DNA of 30,232 nt, from positions 1-30,232 of the forward strand of contig CANRER010000002.1 of assembly GCA_947629615.1 (NCBI GenBank), given 5' to 3'. Below the pieces are notes generated by a model. That model ran no database searches. It was not told the origin of the DNA and saw nothing but the letters and a program-made list of their open reading frames with translations. The position numbers and the translations under genes were made by a program. This document shows positions 16,035 through 23,390 of this stretch, piece after piece. Numbering within the stretch: position 1 is the first letter of the stretch; every line of letters begins with the position of its first letter. Source of the DNA: an uncultured Clostridia bacterium (GTDB taxonomy: Bacteria > Bacillota > Clostridia > UMGS1883).

Positions 16035-16063
16035 TTGACAACCGCGGCTTTATATGGTATACT
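16035..16063 (+). promoter_or_regulatory. Sigma-A-like promoter of the unrecognised secreted-protein gene
   Basis: Perfect TTGACA (16035-16040), 17 bases, TATACT (16058-16063). The leader of about 65 bases contains a perfect GATTTGC-GCG-GCAAATC hairpin (16079-16095). Confidence 0.75.
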
Positions 16064-16137
16064 ATATCACAGAGGGTAGATTTGCGCGGCAAATCATGCT
16101 GTAATTGCCCCATAAAATGCTGAAAGGTGGGTTGCAA

Positions 16138-17181
16138 ATGAAAAGACTGCAATACAAAAAGCTCGCGGCGGTAATATTATGCCTTGCGTCAATGCTGGCT
16201 GCGGCGGCAACGGCTCGGGCGGACGGCGTTGTTTTCGGGTATCCCTTTGTTCCGAAATTCAGCCGCGACGAGGAAGGACGGGTTATCCTTAAAGTGAAGG
16301 AGCAGAGCGGCTGCCGCGTCCATTCTGTAGAGGAAAGCGAATTTTTATATATGGTATATATTGAATCCGATTTCAGCTACTGCTCCGATGTAACCTCGGG
16401 CACAGACCAAGGCAAGCTTATGAGATATATGTATTCGCACCCGGACAAAATAAAATGTCTGTACGAAAGAGAAAACATTATTCCCTGCGACAAAAACAAA
16501 ATCATCACCGCCGCGCTGTTTTTCCGCCACAATGGCGAAATTTACATGACAAGCACGCCGGAGGGTTTTGATTTTACAAAAATAACCGGGTTCCCCGACG
16601 ACCTTGCACAGGATAATACAGGATACCAAGATACAGAGGGCATGGAGCTGAGAGTTACGGACCCTAACTCCTACAACGCAAAAGTGGAATATGATTTTAC
16701 CTATCCCGCGGACGCTCGGGCATACACAGCCTTTTACGACAACGAGGGGCAGCTTGCCGGTATTTTTGATCCGAGCGACAACCGCGCGGAATTGACCTCC
16801 GCCGAGGGCGTGAGCCGGCTCTGGATGCATCGAACCCTTAACCTTGGTTGGACAGACTATGCCTATTGCCGCGCCTTTGCATGGGACGGCGATCTGAAGC
16901 CAAAAGCCGCGTCGTCCATGACGGCCTTTGAGCAGGCGGGAATTTCGGTCGAGGAAACGAGTGGAGGGCTGGCCCTGACAATTACTCAGGAGGACGTAGG
17001 AGCCGCGTCGATATACGGCCCTTCGGTTCATCAGCTTGGAAGCGACAAGTATCTTAAAACCCTCCGCCGCCGGGATATTACCGGGCAAAAGACCTTGACG
17101 CTCACGGAAAAGGGGCGTTATCTGGCCGTGCTGACAAGCTCCAATGGGGTGGAGTATAAGCGGATAATTGACAATTATTAA
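16138..17181 (+). CDS. Secreted protein of unrecognised family
   Basis: 347 residues with a signal peptide (KRLQYKKLAAVILCLASML, cleavage near TARA-DG, about residue 28). No enzyme motif recognised. The segment around VEYDFTYPADARAYTAFYDNEGQLAGI, followed by YCRAFAWDGDLKPKA, resembles an Ig/FN3-like tail common in clostridial surface proteins (strand, then xxFxWDxxxKP). The same pattern ends the GH43-GH51 enzyme (TVKIMLWTDDEISPVAK). Four cysteines outside the signal peptide occur in the first half. ATG at 16138 follows AAAGGTGG; an in-frame ATG at 16105 lacks a Shine-Dalgarno site and would disrupt the signal peptide. Its GC content is visibly lower than its neighbours', and with the adjacent regulator and repeat this suggests an acquired insertion. 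Function unknown. Confidence 0.75.
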   Translation: MKRLQYKKLAAVILCLASMLAAAATARADGVVFGYPFVPKFSRDEEGRVILKVKEQSGCRVHSVEESEFLYMVYIESDFSYCSDVTSGTDQGKLMRYMYSHPDKIKCLYERENIIPCDKNKIITAALFFRHNGEIYMTSTPEGFDFTKITGFPDDLAQDNTGYQDTEGMELRVTDPNSYNAKVEYDFTYPADARAYTAFYDNEGQLAGIFDPSDNRAELTSAEGVSRLWMHRTLNLGWTDYAYCRAFAWDGDLKPKAASSMTAFEQAGISVEETSGGLALTITQEDVGAASIYGPSVHQLGSDKYLKTLRRRDITGQKTLTLTEKGRYLAVLTSSNGVEYKRIIDNY

Positions 17182-17199
17182 AAAAAAGGGCGTTCGCCC
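17180..17199 (-). terminator. Terminator of the flavoprotein-to-hslO operon
   Basis: On the minus strand GGGCG-AA-CGCCC is followed directly by eight T residues. Confidence 0.75.
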
Positions 17200-17209
17200 A
17201 TAAAATATT

Positions 17210-17251
17210 TGCTCCCGACTGCGCAACCCTCACGCAGTCGGGAGCATTTTT
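17210..17251 (+). terminator. Strong terminator of the secreted-protein gene
   Basis: TGCTCCCGACTGCG (17210-17223), 9-base loop, CGCAGTCGGGAGCA (17233-17246), then TTTTT. A perfect 14-bp stem. The two opposed terminators interleave between convergent genes. Confidence 0.92.
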
Positions 17252-17261
17252 GGTTTTTCGT

Positions 17262-18146
17262 TTATTTCTTCGCGGCGGCAAGCAGCTCCTCAAGCTCGGC
17301 CCTATCGAACTCGTAGGCCGTATTACAGAAGTGGCAGCGAAGCTCGGCCCGCCCGTCCTCGTCGATGAGGCGGCGCAGCTCGTCCGCGCCGATGCTGATA
17401 AGGGCGCGGGCCATGCGCTCCTTGCCGCAGCCGCAGAGGTACTTGGTTTCCATATCGTCAAAGTAGTCTATCTCGTAGCCCGAAAGCAGCCTTTCCACAA
17501 TGGATTTGGGCGTCGCGCCCTCGCTCAGCATCGTGGTGACGGCTGGGATTTCGGCGATGGCTTTTTCCACCCGCTCAATATCGGCCTCCTCCGCCCCGGG
17601 CAGAAGCTGTATAACGAAGCCGCCGGCGGCCTTGACGCTGTAGTCCCTGTCCACGAGAACGCCCAGCGCGACCGCCGTGGGGAGCTGCTCGCTCGTGGCG
17701 AAGTAGCTCGTCAGATCCTCGGCTATTTCGCCGCTCACAAGCGGAACCTGCCCGATATAAGGCTCCTTCATGTTGAGGTCCTTAACAACCACGAGCCTGC
17801 CGTCCCTGCCGACGGCCCCGCCAACGTCAAGCTTGCCGTCCGCGCGAAGGGGCAGGTCTACAAGCGGGTTATCCACGTAGCCCTTGACGTTGCTTCTGCC
17901 GTCGGACACGGCCACAACGCGGCCTATCGGGCCGCCGCCGTCTATCTGGAGGGTTACGCTGTCGTCATAGCCCTTTAGCATACGCCCAAGTATGGACGCG
18001 CCGGTCAGGGCGCGGCCAAGCGCCGCGCAGGCGACGGGAGTCATGCCGTGCAGCCGCTGAGCCTCGTTCACAAGGGCGGTGGTATCCGCCGCGATAACGC
18101 GAATACTGCCCTCGTGGGTTATCGCGCTGGCTATATAGTCCTTCAT
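17262..18146 (-). CDS. hslO: Redox-switched chaperone Hsp33
   Basis: 294 residues, normal length. A holdase chaperone kept inactive by zinc and switched on by disulfide formation under oxidative stress and unfolding. The N-terminal core carries the GRALTGASILGRMLKG and GYVDNPLVDLPL motifs. The zinc site is CxC (C238, C240) plus CxxC (C271, C274), complete. Start ATG with AAGGTGAT in good position. Last gene of the operon running from 23189, ending at two terminators. Confidence 0.96.
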   Translation of the reverse strand: MKDYIASAITHEGSIRVIAADTTALVNEAQRLHGMTPVACAALGRALTGASILGRMLKGYDDSVTLQIDGGGPIGRVVAVSDGRSNVKGYVDNPLVDLPLRADGKLDVGGAVGRDGRLVVVKDLNMKEPYIGQVPLVSGEIAEDLTSYFATSEQLPTAVALGVLVDRDYSVKAAGGFVIQLLPGAEEADIERVEKAIAEIPAVTTMLSEGATPKSIVERLLSGYEIDYFDDMETKYLCGCGKERMARALISIGADELRRLIDEDGRAELRCHFCNTAYEFDRAELEELLAAAKK

Positions 18147-18162
18147 TTATATCACCTTTTTA

Positions 18163-19143
18163 TCAAAGCGCTGTTTCTATCATTTTTGCCACAAGCGCCG
18201 CCGTGGCCTCGATATCTCCGACGTCGGCGACCTCCTGCGGCGAGTGGATATAGCGGGTGGGAACGGATATTGCCGCCGCCGGAACGCCGGTGCGGCTCAG
18301 ATTTATTGCCCCCGCGTCGGTGCCGCCTCGGGCGGCGGCCTCAATCTGATAAGGTATCCCCGCGCTCCGCGCGGCCCCGAGCATGAAATCGCGGGCCGAG
18401 GGGTTCGCTATGAACGACGCGTCCTTCAGCTTAAGGCCCGGCCCCTTTCCCAGCGAGAGCGAGGCGAAAGAGCTTTCGGGCGTGTCGCCCGTCATGGATA
18501 CGTCGATGGCGAAGCCCATTGCGGGCTCGATGGCGTATGCCGCCGTTCCCGCCCCGCGCAGACCAAGCTCCTCCTGCGCGGTGAACACGGCGAAAAGCTC
18601 GTTGGGGCAGGCGGCAGCGGCCTTAAGCCCCTTCAGCAGCGCATAGCATCCGGCGCGGTCGTCAAGCGCCTTGCCGGTGACGCGCCCGCCCATCAGGGCA
18701 AATTCTCCCTTGTATACGGCCATGTCGCCAATGCTTACCTTGCTTTCGGCCTCGGCCCTGTCCCTCGCGCCGATGTCGATATACATTTGGGCCAAGCCCG
18801 CCGAGGCGGGCTTTTCCTTATTTTCACACGAAATCACGCCGACCGCGCCGCTCTCGAACTCGACGGCGCGGTTAAGGCAGTTGTGGGCCGCAACGCCGCC
18901 CACGTTTACGAACCGCAGAAAGCCGCTGTCGTCGATATGCGTCACCATAAAGCCGATTTCGTCCATATGGGCGGCAAGCATCAGCCGCTTGCCCGGCCCC
19001 GCCTTGCGGCAGATAAGGTTTCCCATAGCGTCGGTGTAAATATCGGTGACGAAGGGGGCCGCCTCGGCTTTTATAAGCTCCCGAAGCCCGTCCTCCCTAC
19101 CGGAGGGCGAAAAGCAGCGGCAAAGCCTGTTAAGAAGCTCCAT
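18163..19143 (-). CDS. M42 family metallo-aminopeptidase (third of three)
   Basis: 326 residues. Dinuclear metal peptidase of the PepA/FrvX/TET group, cutting N-terminal residues from peptides in the cytoplasm, usually as a tetrahedral dodecamer. Motifs: AAHMDEIG (H59, D61), ALDDRAG (bridging D), AQEELGLRG (catalytic E and metal E), FAIDVSM (metal D), RYIHSP (metal H). All ligands are present. ATG at 19143 is used: it overlaps the upstream stop as TGATG and has GAGAGGAGAG seven bases before it; an adjoining TTG at 19146 is less likely. Which peptide end residues it prefers cannot be read from sequence. Confidence 0.93.
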   Translation of the reverse strand: MELLNRLCRCFSPSGREDGLRELIKAEAAPFVTDIYTDAMGNLICRKAGPGKRLMLAAHMDEIGFMVTHIDDSGFLRFVNVGGVAAHNCLNRAVEFESGAVGVISCENKEKPASAGLAQMYIDIGARDRAEAESKVSIGDMAVYKGEFALMGGRVTGKALDDRAGCYALLKGLKAAAACPNELFAVFTAQEELGLRGAGTAAYAIEPAMGFAIDVSMTGDTPESSFASLSLGKGPGLKLKDASFIANPSARDFMLGAARSAGIPYQIEAAARGGTDAGAINLSRTGVPAAAISVPTRYIHSPQEVADVGDIEATAALVAKMIETAL

Positions 19144-20162
19144 CAAAAATCTCTCCTCTCTATTTCGGCAAGCACGGCCTCGGCGAGGCGGGCGAGGCTT
19201 TCAAGGTCGCGCCTGCACAGCACGCTTACGGGCGAATGGATATAGCGGCAGGGTACGGCCAGCACAGCCGTCCGAACGCCCGCGCCGCTGCGCTGTATGC
19301 TGCCCGCGTCGGTGCCGCCCGCATTGGTGCGCTTTATCTGGAGGGGAATGCCCTCGCGGGCCGCGACCTGCTTTATCATCTCAAAATACCGCCTGTCGCT
19401 GACGGCCGCGCCGTCCATAGCCGTCATCACCGCGCCGCCACCGAGCTTTGTCACGGTTTGGTGCGGCTTCGCGCCGTATACGTCGTTGCAGGTGGTCCCC
19501 TCGAGCACGAGGGCTATATCAGGCTTTATTTTGCGGGCCGCGATTATCGCCCCGCGCAGGCCGACCTCCTCCTGAACAGTGAAGGCGAAATACATATCGT
19601 TTTTGTAGCTTTTTTTCATCAGCTCAAGCATAACGGCGCAGCCCGCGCGGTCGTCGAGAGCCCTGCTCTTCACGAGGCCGTCGCCGAACTCGGTATACTC
19701 TCCGGCGAACGTGCCGTAATCCCCGAGAGAAACTAGCTTTTCGGCCTCGGCCCTGTCCTTCGCGCCGACGTCGATATAAAGCTCGCTCATCGAGGCGGGC
19801 TTTTCGCGCTCCTCCCTGCTTTGAAGGTGGACGGCCTTCGCGCCGATTATGCCGGGCGTCGCGTTCGGCCCCAGCGCCACCCTTTTGCTCACAAGCACGG
19901 AGGTCATTATGCCGCCGACGGTTTTGAACTTGACAAAGCCGTCGTCGGTGAAGCCGCTGACAATGAAGCCCACCTCGTCCATATGCGCGGCGACCATCAC
20001 CCTTTTGCCCGTTCCCTTTTTATGAACCGTAACTCCGCCCATAGTATCGACCGTTATTTCGGCCTCGGGAGCCATGGAGCGGATTTTTTCGATTATGAAT
20101 TTCCGCGCCTCGTCCTCGCAGCCGGACGGCGCGCGGAGAGCGCACAGCTCCTTTAACAGCAA
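19143..20162 (-). CDS. M42 family metallo-aminopeptidase (second of three)
   Basis: 339 residues. Same fold and motifs: AAHMDEVG, ALDDRAG, VQEEVGLRG, RYIHSP. The fourth ligand position reads LVLEGTT, with Glu in place of the Asp of the other two copies; Glu or Asp is tolerated in the family. Initiation is at TTG 20162: no in-frame ATG occurs until about residue 30, inside conserved sequence, while GGTGAT lies just upstream of the TTG. It overlaps the end of the first copy by ten bases and the start of the third by one, so the three are translated in a chain. Confidence 0.92.
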   Translation of the reverse strand: MLLKELCALRAPSGCEDEARKFIIEKIRSMAPEAEITVDTMGGVTVHKKGTGKRVMVAAHMDEVGFIVSGFTDDGFVKFKTVGGIMTSVLVSKRVALGPNATPGIIGAKAVHLQSREEREKPASMSELYIDVGAKDRAEAEKLVSLGDYGTFAGEYTEFGDGLVKSRALDDRAGCAVMLELMKKSYKNDMYFAFTVQEEVGLRGAIIAARKIKPDIALVLEGTTCNDVYGAKPHQTVTKLGGGAVMTAMDGAAVSDRRYFEMIKQVAAREGIPLQIKRTNAGGTDAGSIQRSGAGVRTAVLAVPCRYIHSPVSVLCRRDLESLARLAEAVLAEIERRDF

Positions 20163-21190
20163 AGCTGATCACCGCCTTTGAACTTTAACGTATAGGCCGC
20201 GATGAGCCGAGCGGCCGTTTCCATATCGTTTGCGTCGCCGACCTCGTAGTTGGCGTGCATATACCGAAGCGGAACCGAAAGCAGAGCCGTGGGGATACCC
20301 GTTCCGGCCACCTGCACCTCCCAAGCGTCGGTGCCGGTGTCGCCGCCGTCAACGTCGATCTGTACGTCGAGGCCGCTTTCCTTCGCGGCGTCAAGTATGC
20401 CCCGCGTAAGCTTCGGGTGCAGGTTCGGCCCCACGCTCACGACGACTCCCTTCCCGAGCGGGAAAGCGTTGTCGCCGACGTTCGGCGACGTTCCGTGGCA
20501 CACGTCGATAACTATGGCCGCGTCGGCCCTTATACCGGCGGCGGCCGTTTTCGCCCCGCGCAGGCCAAGCTCCTCCTGCACGGCGGCGACGGCCACTATG
20601 TCACATTCGAGCTTTAATCGGCTCGCAAGCTCAAGCGCGCGCACAACCACGGCGAGGCCGCCCCGGTCGTCGATACAGCGGGCCGCCACCGCGCTGCCCG
20701 AAAGCTCGGTAAAGCCGGTATTTATGGTGATTATATCCCCCACGCGGACGAGCCGCTCGCTCTTTTCCTTATCAAAGCCGACGTCCACGGCCATATCGTC
20801 AACCCTCGGCCCCTTTGGCGGCCCCTTGACGAGGTGCGGCGGAGTGGCTCCGATAACGCCGAAAAGCGGGCCGCTTTCGGTGTGGACAGTCACCTCCGTG
20901 CCGGGGAGGGTTTTCGGGTCGAAGCCGCCGACCGTCAGAAAGCGCAGACTGCCCTCGTCGGTTATCCCGCTCACCATCAGGCCAAGCTCGTCCTGATGGG
21001 CCTCAATCATCATCACGGGAGCGTTCTCCCGCCCGCAGCGGAGAGCGCCGATAACGCTGCCCAGCGCGTCCGTGCGGACAGAGCCGCAGAACTCGCCGAA
21101 AAGCGCGGCTATCTCGGCGCGGATTTCGTCCTCGCGGCCGCTGACGCCGAGCGGGGCGTCAAGCCGCTTGAGTATTTCCTTTATTTCCAT
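20153..21190 (-). CDS. M42 family metallo-aminopeptidase (first of three)
   Basis: 345 residues. Ligand motifs: IEAHQDELG, CIDDRGG, VQEELGLRG, VIDVCHG, RYMHANYE. It is the most divergent of the trio: Gln replaces Met in the HxD motif, the last motif is MHANYE instead of IHSP, and it has the insert HLVKGPPKGPRVDDMAVD. It may have a different substrate range. ATG at 21190 lies four bases after the murD stop, with a weak AGGTTGTGAG in front, so it probably depends on coupling to murD. Confidence 0.92.
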   Translation of the reverse strand: MEIKEILKRLDAPLGVSGREDEIRAEIAALFGEFCGSVRTDALGSVIGALRCGRENAPVMMIEAHQDELGLMVSGITDEGSLRFLTVGGFDPKTLPGTEVTVHTESGPLFGVIGATPPHLVKGPPKGPRVDDMAVDVGFDKEKSERLVRVGDIITINTGFTELSGSAVAARCIDDRGGLAVVVRALELASRLKLECDIVAVAAVQEELGLRGAKTAAAGIRADAAIVIDVCHGTSPNVGDNAFPLGKGVVVSVGPNLHPKLTRGILDAAKESGLDVQIDVDGGDTGTDAWEVQVAGTGIPTALLSVPLRYMHANYEVGDANDMETAARLIAAYTLKFKGGDQLCC

Positions 21191-21194
21191 ATTC

Positions 21195-22562
21195 TCACAA
21201 CCTATTGACTAATTCCTTGAACAGATTGCCCCGCTCCTCGAAGTTGCGGAACATATCGAAGCTTGTGCTGGCGTTGCTCATGAGCACAACGTCGCCCTCG
21301 CGGGCAAAATCCGCCGCGAGGCGAACCGCCTCTTCGTAGCTTTCGCAGATTTTGACGGGAATATCCCCGCCGAGGCCGGTTCTTTCGGCGTAATTTTTTA
21401 GGGAATCCCTGATAAGGCCCGCCGTTTTGCCCACAAGAAAGAGCGCCTTCGTCTTTGTCGCGAGCGACTCGCCGAGGTCGTCGTAGGGTATGCCCTTATC
21501 CTTGCCGCCGGCGATGAGAATTACCTTGTCAAAAACCTTCAGCGTGTTTATCGTGCGGTTGGGGCTACTGTCGATGGAGCTGTTGTAATAGCTCACGCCG
21601 TCCTTCACGCGCACAAGCTCTATCCTGTGCGGCACGCCGCCAAACTCCCGCGCCACCTTGCGTATGGCCTCGGCGGGAGCCATATCGCCCACGGCGGCTA
21701 TGGCCGCCATGTAGTTCTGCACGTTATGCTCGCCGGGTATCTTTATGTCGGCGGTTTTCATGATTTCGCGGCCAAAGGCGAAAATCGCGCCGTCCTTGGA
21801 ATACACGTCGCAGTCCTCGCCGTAGCCGAAGGTGCGCACCCGCCCCGGCGCGCCGCTCCGACAGGCGAGGCTTTCGGCGTTGGCGGCGTTCAGCACGGCT
21901 ATGTCGTCCGCCCCTTGGTGCAGGTAGATGTTGCGCTTTGCGTCCTTGTATTCCTCGTAGTCCTTGTGCCAGTCGAGATGGTTCGGCGACATATTCGTAA
22001 TAACGGCGATATGCGGGCTTTTTTTCATTGTGTGCAGCTGAAAGCTGCTCAGCTCCAGCACGACAATGTCGCTCGGCTTAACGCTCTCTATCTCGGGGAG
22101 AAGCGGCTTGCCGATGTTGCCGCCCAAGTGGCAGACATGGCCGCTCTCGGTCAGTATATTCCAGATGAGCGTGGTGGTGGTGGTTTTGCCGTCGCTGCCG
22201 GTCACGGCCACAATGGGCGCGGGGCAAAGCTCGAAAAACACCTCCATCTCGGTTGTCACGAGTATGCCGCGCCGCCGCGCGTCGAGGAGCTGCGGCTTAT
22301 CAAAGCGTATGCCGGGGGTTTTGAAAATGAGGTCGCCCCTGAGGCCGTCCATATAGGCCTCCCCCGTCGTGAGGCGAACGCCCAGCGAGCGCAGCTCGTC
22401 CGCGGCGGCCCCCAGCTCGGCCTCGGTGCGCCTATCGGCGGCGGTTACGTTCGCCCCGAGCCGCGCGAGCATTTTTATCAGCGGCAGATGGCTGATGCCC
22501 ACGCCAAGCACCGTCACGTCTTTGCCGTTCACGTATTTTTTGAAAGCCTCAAGCTTATCCAT
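21195..22562 (-). CDS. murD: UDP-N-acetylmuramoylalanine--D-glutamate ligase
   Basis: 455 residues, normal length. Adds D-glutamate to UDP-MurNAc-L-Ala in cytoplasmic peptidoglycan synthesis, using ATP. N-terminal Rossmann-like UDP-binding domain (VTVLGVGISHLPLIKML); ATP loop GSDGKTT (122-128; Asp where Asn is commoner); Mur-ligase central motifs (NMSPNHLDWHKDYEEYKDAK); C-terminal domain with DSSPNRTINTLK and the terminal SNASTSFDMFRNFEERGNLF. ATG preceded by AAGGTGAT. Unusually, it stands apart from a division/cell-wall cluster and sits among peptidase genes. Confidence 0.96.
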   Translation of the reverse strand: MDKLEAFKKYVNGKDVTVLGVGISHLPLIKMLARLGANVTAADRRTEAELGAAADELRSLGVRLTTGEAYMDGLRGDLIFKTPGIRFDKPQLLDARRRGILVTTEMEVFFELCPAPIVAVTGSDGKTTTTTLIWNILTESGHVCHLGGNIGKPLLPEIESVKPSDIVVLELSSFQLHTMKKSPHIAVITNMSPNHLDWHKDYEEYKDAKRNIYLHQGADDIAVLNAANAESLACRSGAPGRVRTFGYGEDCDVYSKDGAIFAFGREIMKTADIKIPGEHNVQNYMAAIAAVGDMAPAEAIRKVAREFGGVPHRIELVRVKDGVSYYNSSIDSSPNRTINTLKVFDKVILIAGGKDKGIPYDDLGESLATKTKALFLVGKTAGLIRDSLKNYAERTGLGGDIPVKICESYEEAVRLAADFAREGDVVLMSNASTSFDMFRNFEERGNLFKELVNRL

Positions 22563-22571
22563 CGTATCACC

Positions 22572-23189
22572 TTATCTTATAAAATTCGTCCTTACCTTCG
22601 CCTCGGGAGCGGGCGCTTCAATTCCCGCGGCGCGGCCCGCCTCGACGCATTTGAGCAGCCATGCCATGTTCCGCCCGAGGGTGCGCATTATCTGAACGCC
22701 CTCCTCGTCGCGCATAACCTCGTCGGGGGTGTTGCCGTGAACCATGTTCCAATAGCCGGAGCTGACCACGGGCATATTGTTTATGGTAAAGTACTTGTTA
22801 AGCTGGTCGAGCGCGGCGGTGGTGCCGGCCCTTCTCGCGCTGACAACGGCCGCGCCGGGCTTATAGCGCAGCTTCGCGCCGGCGGCGTAAAACAGCCTAT
22901 CCATGAACGATGTGGCCGCGCCGCTCGCGGCGGCGTAGTGTACGGGCGAGCCGATTATGAGCGCGTCGGCCCCGTCAAGCTTCGCTATGGCCTCGTTCAC
23001 ACAGTCGTCGGTGACGCAGCGGCCCGCCTTGGCGCAAAAGCCGCAGCCGAGGCAGCCCTTCGTCGTGGAGCCGGCTTGGAAAATCTCGGCCTCAACGCCG
23101 CTCTCGGCGAGGGCGTCGGCCACCAAGGAAAGCGCCGTATAGGTGCAGCCGTTTTTGTGCGGACTCGCGTTGACTAAAAGTACCTTCAT
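22572..23189 (-). CDS. Flavodoxin-fold iron-sulfur flavoprotein / NAD(P)H-dependent FMN reductase
   Basis: 205 residues. Flavodoxin-like fold: FMN phosphate loop NASPHKNGCTYTAL (7-20), GSPVHYAAASGAATSFMDRLF for the isoalloxazine loop. A cysteine cluster CxxCxxCx5C (C46, C49, C52, C58) fits the [4Fe-4S] site of Isf-type flavoproteins, which carry electrons in anaerobes. Partner and substrate unknown. AAGGCGG precedes the ATG. First gene of the operon; nine bases separate it from murD. Together with hslO at the other end, it gives the operon a possible redox-stress flavour (inference). Confidence 0.88.
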   Translation of the reverse strand: MKVLLVNASPHKNGCTYTALSLVADALAESGVEAEIFQAGSTTKGCLGCGFCAKAGRCVTDDCVNEAIAKLDGADALIIGSPVHYAAASGAATSFMDRLFYAAGAKLRYKPGAAVVSARRAGTTAALDQLNKYFTINNMPVVSSGYWNMVHGNTPDEVMRDEEGVQIMRTLGRNMAWLLKCVEAGRAAGIEAPAPEAKVRTNFIR

Positions 23190-23256
23190 TTTTTATTCCG
23201 CCTTTCAGATGAGAGTTTTTGGGTTAATCCCTTGTAAATTTATTCCTATCCATACT

Positions 23257-23285
23257 ATTGTAGCACAAAATCCCGCGCTCGTCAA
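23257..23285 (-). promoter_or_regulatory. Promoter of the flavoprotein-murD-M42-hslO operon
   Basis: Minus strand: TTGACG (23280-23285), 17 bases, TACAAT (23257-23262), about 68 bases before the flavoprotein start. Confidence 0.75.
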
Positions 23286-23322
23286 TCCATAAAATCGGCC
23301 CTTTTATTTTCTCAAATTATGG

Positions 23323-23351
23323 TTGACAAGCGGGGCTTGTTAGGATATAAT
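23323..23351 (+). promoter_or_regulatory. Consensus promoter of the GH43-GH51 gene
   Basis: Perfect TTGACA (23323-23328), 17 bases, perfect TATAAT (23346-23351). The short leader ends in AAAGGAGG eight bases before ATG. No operator seen; expression may be high or controlled by a site I cannot recognise. Confidence 0.85.
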
Positions 23352-23390
23352 AAGATATGTATATTATATATAAAAAAGGAGGAAAATAAT

